Shown here piece by piece: positions 1 to 9,850 of a stretch of 64,000 nucleotides of DNA (position 1 is its first letter; each line of letters opens with the position of its first letter). A program made the position numbers and the translations under genes. The notes below the pieces were generated by a model. The model saw nothing but the letters and a program-made list of their open reading frames with translations. It searched no databases and was not told the origin of the DNA. This stretch comes from Epiperipatus broadwayi (Eukaryota; Onychophora; Udeonychophora; Euonychophora; Peripatidae), in assembly GCA_028023455.1 (NCBI GenBank), contig JAQFVV010013062.1, positions 1 through 64,000 of the forward strand. The letters are read 5' to 3'.

Positions 1-120
1 CAATTCAAAACAAAACAACACTCTCCATATAGTAGTGCCATCTTGTGCTAACAAGAGCAATCAATGGATGCCAGAAGGCTTGTGCATAAAATCCCTATCT
101 AGTGCCTACTCATCCAACAT

Positions 121-160
121 CCCCAGATTAGTTTCTGGCTTGTGGCCTTCATCAGTGAGG
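121..160 (-). ncRNA. Hammerhead ribozyme motif, satellite copy 1 (variant)
   Basis: Read on the minus strand: helix I strand CCTCA, core CTGATGA, a 13-nt helix II segment with GGC/GCC around loop CACAA, GAAA, then CTAATC and helix I strand TGGGG. The other array copies have CTAGTC, so one G-to-A change removes a helix III pair and turns the cleavage triplet GTC into ATC. This copy is probably weaker than its neighbours. Confidence 0.65.
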
Positions 161-586
161 AGCCTTGGATCTGAGAGCACTGCACCTAGATCTTAGGATC
201 TAATGCAACCCTCCAGCACCCACCTTTTAACTCTATTTAACTACAAAACTATGAGAATGAAATTGAAAACACTATTAATATTTTCAATCCAAGCTCAATA
301 GCTTATATAGTCATATGGGTCTGAACTCAATTCAGTACCCATACATTTTGGTGTCTTTGGCTCTTTAACAACCATAGCCACCACTATCCTATTAGGCAGG
401 ATTGGTGTTAAACCACTAAACATCACATGATCACTATCTCATACTAGCACAATAATTGTTATTAAACAATTCAAAACAAAACAACACTCTCCATATAGTA
501 GTGCCATCTTGTGCTAACAAGAGCAATCAATGGATGCCAGAAGGCTTGTGCATAAAATCCCTATCTAGTGCCTACTCATTCAACAT

Positions 587-626
587 CCCCAGACTAGTTT
601 CTGGCTTGTGGCCTTCATCAGTGAGG
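587..626 (-). ncRNA. Type I hammerhead ribozyme motif, satellite copy 2
   Basis: Minus strand order: CCTCA, CTGATGA, 13-nt helix II, GAAA, CTAGTC, TGGGG. CCUCA pairs with UGGGG (A-U, C-G, U-G, C-G, C-G) as helix I. Helix II is GGC/GCC closed by CACAA. Helix III is minimal (AC/GU with a 2-nt loop) and leads to a GUC cleavage triplet. These are the invariant parts and the order of a type I hammerhead. Weak point: the base of helix II is A opposite A where most active hammerheads have G-C. Hammerheads with such short helix III are known, as in newt satellite 2, to work as dimers, which a tandem transcript would provide. Confidence 0.78.
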
Positions 627-1052
627 AGCCTTGGATCTGAGAGCACTGCACCTAGATCTTAGGATCTAATGCAACCCTCCAGCACCCACCTTTTAACTCT
701 ATTTAACTACAAAACTATGAGAATGAAATTGAAAACACTATTAATATTTTCAATCCAAGCTCAATAGCTTATATAGTCATATGGGTCTGAACTCAATTCA
801 GTACCCATACATTTTGGTGTCTTTGGCTCTTTAACAACCATAGCCACCACTATCCTATTAGGCAGGATTGGTGTTAAACCACTAAACATCACATGATCAC
901 TATCTCATACTAGCACAATAATTGTTATTAAACAATTCAAAACAAAACAACACTCTCCATATAGTAGTGCCATCTTGTGCTAACAAGAGCAATCAATGGA
1001 TGCCAGAAGGCTTGTGCATAAAATCCCTATCTAGTGCCTACTCATCCAACAT

Positions 1053-1092
1053 CCCCAGACTAGTTTCTGGCTTGTGGCCTTCATCAGTGAGG
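1053..1092 (-). ncRNA. Type I hammerhead ribozyme motif, satellite copy 3
   Basis: Identical to the copy 2 motif and exactly 466 bp from it, so transcripts of this strand cut at successive sites would yield 466-nt monomers. Confidence 0.78.
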
Positions 1093-1518
1093 AGCCTTGG
1101 ATCTGAGAGCACTGCACCTAGATCTTAGGATCTAATGCAACCCTCCAGCACCCACCTTTTAACTCTATTTAACTACAAAACTATGAGAATGAAATTGAAA
1201 ACACTATTAATATTTTCAATCCAAGCTCAATAGCTTATATAGTCATATGGGTCTGAACTCAATTCAGTACCCATACATTTTGGTGTCTTTGGCTCTTTAA
1301 CAACCATAGCCACCACTATCCTATTAGGCAGGATTGGTGTTAAACCACTAAACATCACATGATCACTATCTCATACTAGCACAATAATTGTTATTAAACA
1401 ATTCAAAACAAAACAACACTCTCCATATAGTAGTGCCATCTTGTGCTAACAAGAGCAATCAATGGATGCCAGAAGGCTTGTGCATAAAATCCCTATCTAG
1501 TGCCTACTCATCCAACAT

Positions 1519-1558
1519 CCCCAGACTAGTTTCTGGCTTGTGGCCTTCATCAGTGAGG
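1519..1558 (-). ncRNA. Type I hammerhead ribozyme motif, satellite copy 4
   Basis: Complete motif in the truncated fourth copy, 52 bp before the orientation switch at 1610/1611. Same sequence as copy 2. Confidence 0.77.
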
Positions 1559-1946
1559 AGCCTTGGATCTGAGAGCACTGCACCTAGATCTTAGGATCTA
1601 ATGCAACCCTATATGGAGAGTGTTGTTTTGTTTTGAATTGTTTAATAACAATTATTGTGCTAGTATGAGATAGTGATCATGTGATGTTTAGTGGTTTAAC
1701 ACCAATCCTGCCTAATAGGATAGTGGTGGCTATGGTTGTTAAAGAGCCAAAGACACCAAAATGTATGGGTACTGAATTGAGTTCAGACCCATATGACTAT
1801 ATAAGCTATTGAGCTTGGATTGAAAATATTAATAGTGTTTTCAATTTCATTCTCATAGTTTTGTAGTTAAATAGAGTTAAAAGGTGGGTGCTGGAGGGTT
1901 GCATTAGATCCTAAGATCTAGGTGCAGTGCTCTCAGATCCAAGGCT

Positions 1947-1986
1947 CCTCACTGATGAAGGCCACAAGCCAGAAACTAGTCTGGGG
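1947..1986 (+). ncRNA. Type I hammerhead ribozyme motif, inverted block, first
   Basis: On the plus strand: helix I CCTCA 1947-1951, core CTGATGA 1952-1958, helix II 1959-1971, GAAA 1972-1975, helix III and triplet CTAGTC 1976-1981, helix I TGGGG 1982-1986. Cleavage is expected after C1981. Confidence 0.78.
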
Positions 1987-2412
1987 ATGTTGGATGAGTA
2001 GGCACTAGATAGGGATTTTATGCACAAGCCTTCTGGCATCCATTGATTGCTCTTGTTAGCACAAGATGGTACTACTATATGGAGAGTGTTGTTTTGTTTT
2101 GAATTGTTTAATAACAATTATTGTGCTAGTATGAGATAGTGATCATGTGATGTTTAGTGGTTTAATACCAATCCTGCCTAATAGGATAGTGGTGGCTATG
2201 GTTGTTAAAGAGCCAAAGACACCAAAATGTATGGGTACTGAATTGAGTTCAGACCCATATGACTATATAAGCTATTGAGCTTGGATTGAAAATATTAATA
2301 GTGTTTTCAATTTCATTCTCATAGTTTTGTAGTTAAATAGAGTTAAAAGGTGGGTGCTGGAGGGTTGCATTAGATCCTAAGATCTAGGTGCAGTGCTCTC
2401 AGATCCAAGGCT

Positions 2413-2452
2413 CCTCACTGATGAAGGCCACAAGCCAGAAACTAGTCTGGGG
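2413..2452 (+). ncRNA. Type I hammerhead ribozyme motif, inverted block, second
   Basis: Same motif 466 bp downstream of the previous one. Cleavage is expected after C2447. Confidence 0.78.
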
Positions 2453-2703
2453 ATGTTGGATGAGTAGGCACTAGATAGGGATTTTATGCACAAGCCTTCT
2501 GGCATCCATTGATTGCTCTTGTTAGCACAAGATGGCACTACTATATGGAGAGTGTTGTTTTGTTTTGAATTGTTTAATAACAATTATTGTGCTAGTATGA
2601 GATAGTGATCATGTGATGAAATAAAATTAAATATTATATAGTTTGATAATAGTTTTGACACATACATTTTTTGAATTGGCCTAAATTAAGTATGGATGTT
2701 TAC

Positions 2704-3038
2704 ACAAGCAAGAATATATAGGGTATATGAGCACAGACTTTCACACAACCCACAACTCTCCACTCTATCTAGTAACACCAATATACTTAAGCACATATAT
2801 GCTGAAAAAATAAATAATCACCAATATACGTATTTCATGCTAAACCAGCAATCATCAGTTGGTCCAGATTATCATCTTTTCAGCATATATGTGCTTAAGT
2901 GTATCGGTGTTATTAGATAGAGTGGAGAGTTGTGGGTTGTGTGAAAGTCTGTGCTCTTATACCCTATATATTACATATATAGACACAGGTGTATATATAA
3001 TAAGCCTGTGTTTCAGTTATTACAAGCAAGAATATATA
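2704..3038. mobile_element. Fold-back repeat element (family B)
   Basis: Imperfect inverted arms at about 2713-2808 and 2877-2972, some 96 bp each with few mismatches, around a 68-bp centre. The centre on the minus strand holds a hammerhead-like sequence shared with elements at 36.8 and 46.8 kb. A 17-bp direct repeat, ACAAGCAAGAATATATA, lies at 2704-2720 and 3022-3038 and may be a target-site duplication, though the left copy overlaps the inverted arm by a few bases. A small hairpin (ACACAGG/CCTGTGT) sits at 2983-3011. Open frames here are by-products of the palindrome. Confidence 0.7.
2823..2866 (-). ncRNA. Hammerhead-like sequence in fold-back centre (family B)
   Basis: Minus strand: CCAA, CTGATGA (2858-2852), helix II TGCT/AGCA around GGTTT, GAAA (2836-2833), then TACGTA and, after two extra bases, TTGG. 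Core, helix II and GAAA fit the hammerhead consensus. Helix III and the start of helix I are imperfect, so activity is doubtful. Confidence 0.45.
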
Positions 3039-5518
3039 TGCTCTTTTGTATGTGGTTTTATGTTTGATATATTAATGTGTGTGTTCTTTGTCGTAATAAT
3101 GTAATTGGGTATTGCAACTAAATGATAGCTCTTGACTATATTTGGTAGAAGTTTTCCATAGCATTAATCACATTATTTTAACTCTCTAAATTCAGAGATT
3201 TCAACATAAAATAATGAAGTTATTTATATAATATGCAGAAACATACAATGCAATAGAATCTAAACATTAATTTGTTATTGTCTTGTAAGTAATTATATAC
3301 TTATTTTATATCTGTATTTGTGTGTGTTTAATCTTTTAACAATAAAGCAAAGAATGAAAACATTCTTAACAATTGTAAATATTTCTGGGAGTAATTTAAT
3401 ATATCAGTTTGGAAGTGGAAATAACTAATTATAATTAATTTTGTCTATTATGCGAAGGGCAGATTGTTTTCTGTTCTTTAGAACAGATTATTGATTCTGA
3501 CGTTTTGTTTTTTCATTATAATCTTTTTTAATTTTGAAATGATTTTATTATGATATTTCAATATGGATGCCTTCTTGAGTGGTAAAGATATCTTTTTTTT
3601 AAATTTGCATTATTATTAACTTTTATTACTACTGTCATATTTTTATTAAATTAATTATGCAATCAAGGGTGTGTGGAATTTTTAATACTATTTTATTTTA
3701 ATATTTATTATTGTTATTAATTAAATTCTGGTCACAGGATGAAAGTATTTGACCATTGTTGATAATACATTACTATTGTCTGTTATTTTAACAACGCAAT
3801 TTATACTAAAATCTTGATATTTAAGAGTACATAAATTTATATATATATATCCTCTGGTTGTAGACATTTTTACTTATATAAGACCACCATGTAGAAACAC
3901 CCCGATCATTTTAGAATATTTTAATCATTATAAATTGTAAAATGATATTTGTAGATTTTACACTTTAAAGGTACAGAAACTAAATGTAAAACTACAAACT
4001 TATATACCCACTATATGTGTATATGCAGTAAAGAAAAAGCTCTATCGAAAATTGTTTTTTAATGTTATGTGAGAGGAAATATATGAATATACGTTTTTGA
4101 ATAATCATATTGGGAAAAAAAAAAACCATTAAATATTATTTCTTAACTAAATCATTTGTCAGATCTGAGCAGAGGGCCCAGTTGTAAACGAAGTTAACTG
4201 GTGAGCTGCTTCTGGTTCAATTTCTGATAAAGAAAGGAGGAGAAATTTGCAATAACTAACTATAATCAGAAAATGGTGCTAATAATTATAACAGTGATGA
4301 GGGTGTGTGTGTGCGCGCGCGCGCGAAACCATGATGAATATCTTAGTGGAGATCAGCACCATCCACCTAAATTTTGTAAAGTCTATTAAAATAACCTACC
4401 TTTAACTCTAATAAAATGATACTTATGACTAAATCAATGCTTTTCCTCATTGTACTAGCATATAATCCAGTTGAAAACACAACTATTCATAGTGATTTAA
4501 ATAAAATATAGGAACATTTAATTCATATCACTACTATATTTTTGTCATTAAAAAAGCAAAAAAAAAAAAAAAAGTGTACTCCATTTACAGATAAAACTCT
4601 AAAGATGTGATCAAAGGGAGCAAATTGATGTCAGTTTCATAAATCTGTGCTAGAGGGCATTGGAGTCATTTAGCTGAGATGTTAATCTAGATTACATTGA
4701 CTGTATTTATAAAGATAAATTGTTTATTCCAAATATAAATATATTCAGGAATTGCAGAGGATTGGAATAAAAACATATGAAAGAATAAAAACAAACTATA
4801 ATGAATAGATCTCAGCAGCAGTCAGCACCATCTAAATATATTTTAATAATAATTGCGCAATTTTTTCCGCATACTTTAAAGAAGCTATCATTATAATTTA
4901 AGATTTAATATACTAGCTTCACTAATGTCACATTTTAGGTACATAATCTTAAGAGTATAGCCTTAATAGGCGTATAGTCTTAAGGTTATAGCCTTAATAG
5001 GCGTATAATCTTAAGGTTATAACCTTAATATATATTACTTGGGTCTATTAAAACAATTTATCATGAATTTCAAAATCAGGTGCCATTTTAAAGCCATGGA
5101 TTTTAATAGGAATCATGCAAAACTGTAATGGAAATAATCAGTATAAAAACTAGGCAATGGATGACTGCCATATCATGACATTTTTTGATCCTGTTATTAC
5201 TCCACCTGGATGCATTAGAGCTAAAAACTAATTGAAGATTAAATTCATCCCATGATATAAACATTATCTTACCAACACTGTCATTTTCACAATGTTAATA
5301 TTTGGTTTTATATAGGTTACAAATTTAACCAGGATTTCAGAAATATTAATACAATGTTATGTTTTTTTTATAGCTCCTTCTCAACTACTTACATATTACT
5401 GAGTTTCTGTGAATCTGACTTGAACAACAGTAATGTATATATATATGTATCAATGCCTTAAATTTTATTTAAACTGTTTTAATGTTACATAATTTAAATT
5501 TATGTAGAATAGAAACAT
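3039..5518. other. AT-rich stretch without recognised genes
   Basis: No coding sequence or clear mobile element seen. It contains poly-A and poly-T runs, a short alternating TG then CG tract at about 4303-4325 that could adopt Z-DNA, and the 31-bp tandem repeat listed separately. A GC-richer patch at about 4155-4225 ends in a B-box-like GGTTCAATTTC but shows no convincing tRNA-like fold. Confidence 0.6.
4941..5031. repeat. 31-bp tandem repeat, about 3 units
   Basis: Units start at 4941, 4972 and 5003 and share TCTTAAGGTTATAGCCTTAA with small changes. TCTTAAGG and CCTTAA make each unit partly self-complementary. Confidence 0.85.
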
Positions 5519-5526
5519 CCCTATGC

Positions 5527-7898
5527 CAGTGGTATTTGACCTGTTGGTTGGGATTGACAGATCTATCTATCACAGAGTGATTTTTAGTTGATCTCTTGTT
5601 TAACACAATATTTTATTTATCATATTATTTTTTAATTATCTTTAAGTGTATTGCTATTGTTTATTTATTTTTTGAAAAAATTATAAAATCAGTAATTTTC
5701 TTAGTCTGGGTAAATGATTTAATTTGGATCAGTGAAAGTTAAACAGCTTGTCAAATAAATATGATTATAAGCAAAGCACATTATATATGTTTTATTTATA
5801 ATTGTGTTTACTCATAACCACATCATGCATTTCCCACTATTAGAATTTCAATGAGTTTCAGGTGTTTTAAATTTATCATTGGATTTACCATTATTTTGTT
5901 CACTAATTGATAAGTTATAAAAAAAAATTTATTTCAATAAAATATTTAAAAGTTGTTTTTTTTCAAGTTGAGGATAAACATGAATCCACCAAAGAATCAA
6001 AGATATATCATTTTCACAAGGAATGAGAAATGGATTATTTCTTTACAATGATAAATAAAAAGTATGTTGTTTGATTTGTAATTCAACTGTAATTTCTAAA
6101 ATGGTAATTTTGAAAGATATTTTCAATCGCAGCATGCAAAATATGATGATTTTCTCAAAAATTCCAAAATATGTAAATCAAAAATTATAAATTTAAAGGA
6201 AGAATTTTTTGAACAACAGAATATGATTTCAAAAGTAATAAATCAATCAATATCAACCACTATTGTATATTTAAAAGTGTATCATATATTAACAAAAGCA
6301 AAAGCCTTTTACTGCTGGAGAGTTAATAAAAAAATCATTTCTTGCAGCAGCAGAATCTTTCTTTTCTGATTTTAAAAATAAAAATGAAATCATTTTGAAT
6401 AATAAAGATTTACAACTTGCCAGACCAATAGTTATGAGAAGAGTTGAAATTTTAAGTGCCGCTTGTCAAACATTGCCAAATGCGACTTCACTGATATTTC
6501 TCAGTTAATGCTGTTAATTTTACATAGTATTTCAAGATCATTCAAGTAAAAGAGAATTTTTGAAAATTATATTTTTGAGAAGGTATAGGGGAGAAGACAT
6601 TTTTTCAGAAGGAGTTGAATTTGTGAAACAACGCAAACTTCCACTTTTTAAACTTGTAACTATTCTACTGATAGTCTCCTGCAATAATAGATAATAAATC
6701 AGGCTTCATATCATTGTGTAAAAATGATAACAAATATTTTAAAGTATCACTGTATTATCCACCAATAAGTATTGTGTAGTAAAAGGTTAAATACAAAAGT
6801 TGTTTCATTTAAAATTTAAATTCTGTTCGAAGCAAAGCCCTACAACTTCAGTTATTTAAATTACAGGCACATGATGATAGAGAACTTCTGTTATACAATA
6901 ATGTTCATTGGCTCAACAGAAGTAAAATTTTAAAAAGATTTCCTTCATGAAAAAGAGATATTTATCTATAATTCAGTGATTAAAAGATGATTATTACACT
7001 TGTCATTTTCAGTAGATTTATGTACAAAATTAAACCATTTGAATTTAGAGTTACAAAGGTAAAGATAAACATTTAATTGACATGTTAAGTTCAATAAAAA
7101 CTTTCCAGCAATACTTACTTTTTTTAAAGAAAAATATAAATGACTGTGAATTTAGATATCTTCCATATTTATTAAAAATTTTTAAGCAAAATTCTAGATT
7201 TAAAGATTGTAATGAAACAGTAATAATCTATTTTAAGAAAATTTGAGAATCACAGAAATTTCAAATAAAATTAATGGACTGTTTGATATAAACCAAGCTA
7301 AAATAAAACTTTAGATAATAAACCTTCAGAATAGTTTACATTTAAATCAAGTCATTTGGGAAGTACACATAAAAAAAATTCTAATTTTAAGTGATATTGC
7401 ATGAAAAACTCTCTCATGTTTTGGATTGACATACTTGTAAGAATCAGTTTTTCAAATTTGAACATCATAAAAAAAATAAATTAAGAAACCAAATCACCAA
7501 TGATCATTTGGATGATTATCTGTGATTGGCCACTTCTGCATATCAGTCTGACTATGAAAATGTTGTGAGGTCCAAACAATGCCAAATTCACATTAATTTT
7601 GATTTTTTTAAAGCCATTCAGCATTTCCTATAATACAACTGTTGAAAATTAATCTGTTATTTTTTCTAACTTTGGCTTTACAAAATAGAGGAATAAATAT
7701 TTTATTCAAATATATTTGTTGTATTAAAATAATTAAAAGTAATAAATAAATTTTTAATTATGCAAGTAAAGTTTTTAGGGCTGAGGAGAGAAGTCCATAG
7801 TTGAGCATAATAAGATATCAGGTTGGGGGAATGCAATCTAAATAAAAACTTTGTATAAAAAAAGAATCTTGCAGTGTAAAAATAGTAGAACACCACTG
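5527..7898 (+). mobile_element. Decayed hAT-superfamily DNA transposon with TSD
   Basis: The left end starts CAGTGGTATTTGACC (5527-5541). The right end is the inverted, slightly diverged match ending CCACTG at 7898. They are flanked by an 8-bp target duplication, CCCTATGC at 5519-5526 and CCCTATGT at 7899-7906 (7 of 8 identical). Eight-base duplications and CAGTGG-type ends are typical of hAT elements. The interior (2372 bp overall) carries a broken transposase gene, which supports the same assignment. Element boundaries, duplication and gene relic agree, so the call is strong even though the protein is dead. Confidence 0.87.
5970..7700 (+). pseudogene. hAT transposase relic, ZBED5/EPM2AIP1/GTF2IRD2-like
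   Basis: No long frame survives, but conserved blocks appear in order across shifting frames. An N-terminal BED-type zinc finger starts with CCLIC (6065-6079) and is followed by HAKYDDFL (6133-6156). Next come a GEFIKKS-like block near 6320, then HCIIHQ, a stop, and VLCSK (6748-6783), then LLYNNVHWLNRSK (6885-6923) and a VDLCTKLNHLNLELQ block near 7015-7060. These are hallmark segments of the hAT transposase family that gave rise to domesticated vertebrate ZBED5, EPM2AIP1 and GTF2IRD2. Many stops and frameshifts make it non-functional. It lies inside the hAT ends described above. Recognition rests on remembered family motifs, not on an alignment. Confidence 0.82.
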
Positions 7899-7906
7899 CC
7901 CTATGT

Positions 7907-9584
7907 CACATTATTAAAGTGTTATAAATCAAATATTTCCATTATTTTGCCATACCCTGTATTTATTTTCATATGATATTTACTTTTTTTTTTATATTTC
8001 ATAATCAATTTATTTTGATTTATTTAATGAATTAATCAGAACGTAAGTGGTATTTTATTAATAGGATATAAAGTGCCATATTCATCAACAATATTTGTAT
8101 TCTTTGTGATAAGGAGTTTTACAACACATTTGATAAATATCTAAATGAATATTAAACTGTTATTCATGGAGTAATTACCTAATTTTTCTGATCTCCCTCA
8201 TTCAATAATAATCAACAAAGACAAAAGGTTCTTATTCTCTGTTTTCTATCATATATCTGTATTGACTGGATGAATATGTATTACCATTTTAGAATGTGAC
8301 AGTATTGACTGGAAATAATGTTTAGATATGGTCAACAAAATGTTTAAATCATTTGTAGCTTCAGTGTGACATTATGATTAATGATTGGATGAAGGAATAC
8401 CATAATATAAGTACTCATATTATAATAGTTCTACTCTTGGAAGAAGACAATGTATTTGATTTATTTATTTGACATATGACATAATCCAGTTCTCATGTTA
8501 GTCACATCATTATTTTCACATCATAGTATTTACATCTAAAAACATGACATAACAGGATATTTTGTCAGTTTTGTATTTTTCTTAGTCTCTTAATAAGCAT
8601 CGATTTATCACCACAATTGACTCCAAAAGTCCCTTCATTTTTAGTGAATACAGTGCCATTTTTGAGTCTATTACTTTTGAAACATCAAACCAGCACAATA
8701 GTATTAAACAGTCATACAACACCAACATCTTGAATAATAATAATCCCAGGTCTGATAATTCTTTTCTCAAATTGTTGACATTTATGGAGCTTCTGTTAAA
8801 TTAATACTGTTTTAGGTTTCTACCTGCCAGAGGAAAAACAAATTATGTTGGTATGTATTTGATATTTCTTTATTACATGTTGTCAAAACTATAATGCTAA
8901 TATGGCTTACATTACATAACTTTGTTTAACTTTTAATCATTTACCCAATATTAAAATTAGTGTGCATATGTTTTTTGTTTTCTATAAAACATTTTGAAGT
9001 TATCTTTTTACAATAATATTGATGTTTTACTAATGTTTTAAGTGGCTAAAATTAAGAATATGCTATATAATATTATGTATGGACATTTATAATTTTTTTA
9101 TGAAGGCTAGACATAATAAGAAATATATTTAAGATTTAACATTATGTTTGTATGTCAAAGATGTAATATTTACAATTTGATTATCTGATCAGCTTTTAAA
9201 AAAACTGTCTTTTGAATTATGTTTCCCACAAATATAGTTTTATGACTGGTTTAACAGTGTTTCATTATATACAATATAGAATGAATATTGAAGACACACA
9301 CAAGCTTTAGATTTTTATCTTTATTCAAATAAAGAGCTCACAACCAACTGGGTATCTAGATATTATTAGTGAGAATATAAAGATTACATTAATCTGAGTT
9401 GCTCAGGTGATTAACAATGTGCTGCGTATAAAAATAAGATTATAATATTAATGTAGTTTTTATTGGTGAAGAGGGGATGTCACATAACTACTATCCCAAA
9501 CTTATATTATGTGAAACTTTACCTCACAATTGTAGTTACATTTAATTTTAGAAAAAATGTCTTTCTGTTACTTGGAAGGTAGAA
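7907..9584. other. AT-rich stretch without recognised features
   Basis: Short open frames on the minus strand (such as the 62-codon frame at 8582-8770) have no recognisable motif or coding-like base composition. Nothing else seen. Confidence 0.55.
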
Positions 9585-9850
9585 AATGTGGTAGGGATGT
9601 GTATTTATCTGAAATAGATGGCGTCAAAGTTGTGAGTGGAGGGAGTTTGACAATGGTAAATGAAAATCTAACAATTTACTCTAGATAAATACTTTGCATA
9701 TAATAGAGATATATATGAGAGATAGTGATCTGGGCCAACTGATGAATGTTGGTTCAGCACGAAATGCATCTTGGGGGTCATTTGTCTTTTATTATATCTT
9801 TATTTATATGAATTTGAAAAGAATTGGGGAAGTGTGTAGGTCTTTATTAT
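9585..9850 (-). repeat. Family B dispersed repeat, reverse copy
   Basis: Reverse-complement match to the repeats at 46.5-47.6 kb. It shares the block around GATGGCGTCAAAGTTGTGAG, the ACAATTTACT stretch and the ribozyme-like core, and it ends near 9850 with the block that is TGTGGAGGTTATTTAA in the other copies. The ribozyme reads on the plus strand. Confidence 0.75.
9735..9774 (+). ncRNA. Hammerhead ribozyme motif, family B
   Basis: CCAA (9735-9738), CTGATGA (9739-9745), helix II 9746-9760 (TGTT/AGCA around GGTTC), GAAA (9761-9764), TGCATC (9765-9770), TTGG (9771-9774). Helix I is CCAA/UUGG, helix III is the self-complementary AUGCAU, and the cleavage triplet is AUC, with the cut expected after C9770. 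This is the most complete family B copy. The A/C at the base of helix II is non-canonical. Confidence 0.68.

Larger units (their letters stand above)
1..1610 (+). repeat. 466-bp satellite array, forward block (family A)
   Basis: Tandem direct repeats with a period of exactly 466 bp: copies start at 1, 467, 933 and 1399, and the last stops after 212 bp at 1610. Copies differ by only a couple of substitutions (for example 128 T versus C, and a C/T difference at 580), so the amplification is recent or kept homogeneous. Each copy has a 68-codon open frame that I judge non-coding, because it simply recurs with the repeat and resembles nothing I know. On the minus strand each copy carries a hammerhead ribozyme motif. 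Dispersed relatives with inverted ends elsewhere in the window suggest the unit descends from a MITE-like element. Confidence 0.95.
1611..2618 (-). repeat. 466-bp satellite array, inverted block (family A)
   Basis: The same 466-bp unit in reverse orientation. It begins at unit position 30, runs through two full units (1641-2106 and 2107-2572) and ends after about 46 bp at 2618, where unrelated AT-rich sequence starts. The switch at 1610/1611 has no spacer: unit position 212 of the forward block joins unit position 30 of the inverted block. Here the ribozyme motif reads on the plus strand, so the two blocks are divergent with respect to ribozyme orientation. An assembly fold-back at the contig edge is an alternative explanation for the inversion. 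Confidence 0.93.

Noticed and set aside
456-662. 68-codon open frames recurring in the satellite (456, 922, 1388 plus; 2117, 2583 minus)
   Set aside because: They recur only because the 466-bp unit recurs, overlap the ribozyme motif and have no recognisable protein features.
2696-3104. Two overlapping plus-strand open frames (74 and 81 codons)
   Set aside because: They lie inside the inverted-repeat element and consist of its arms translated.
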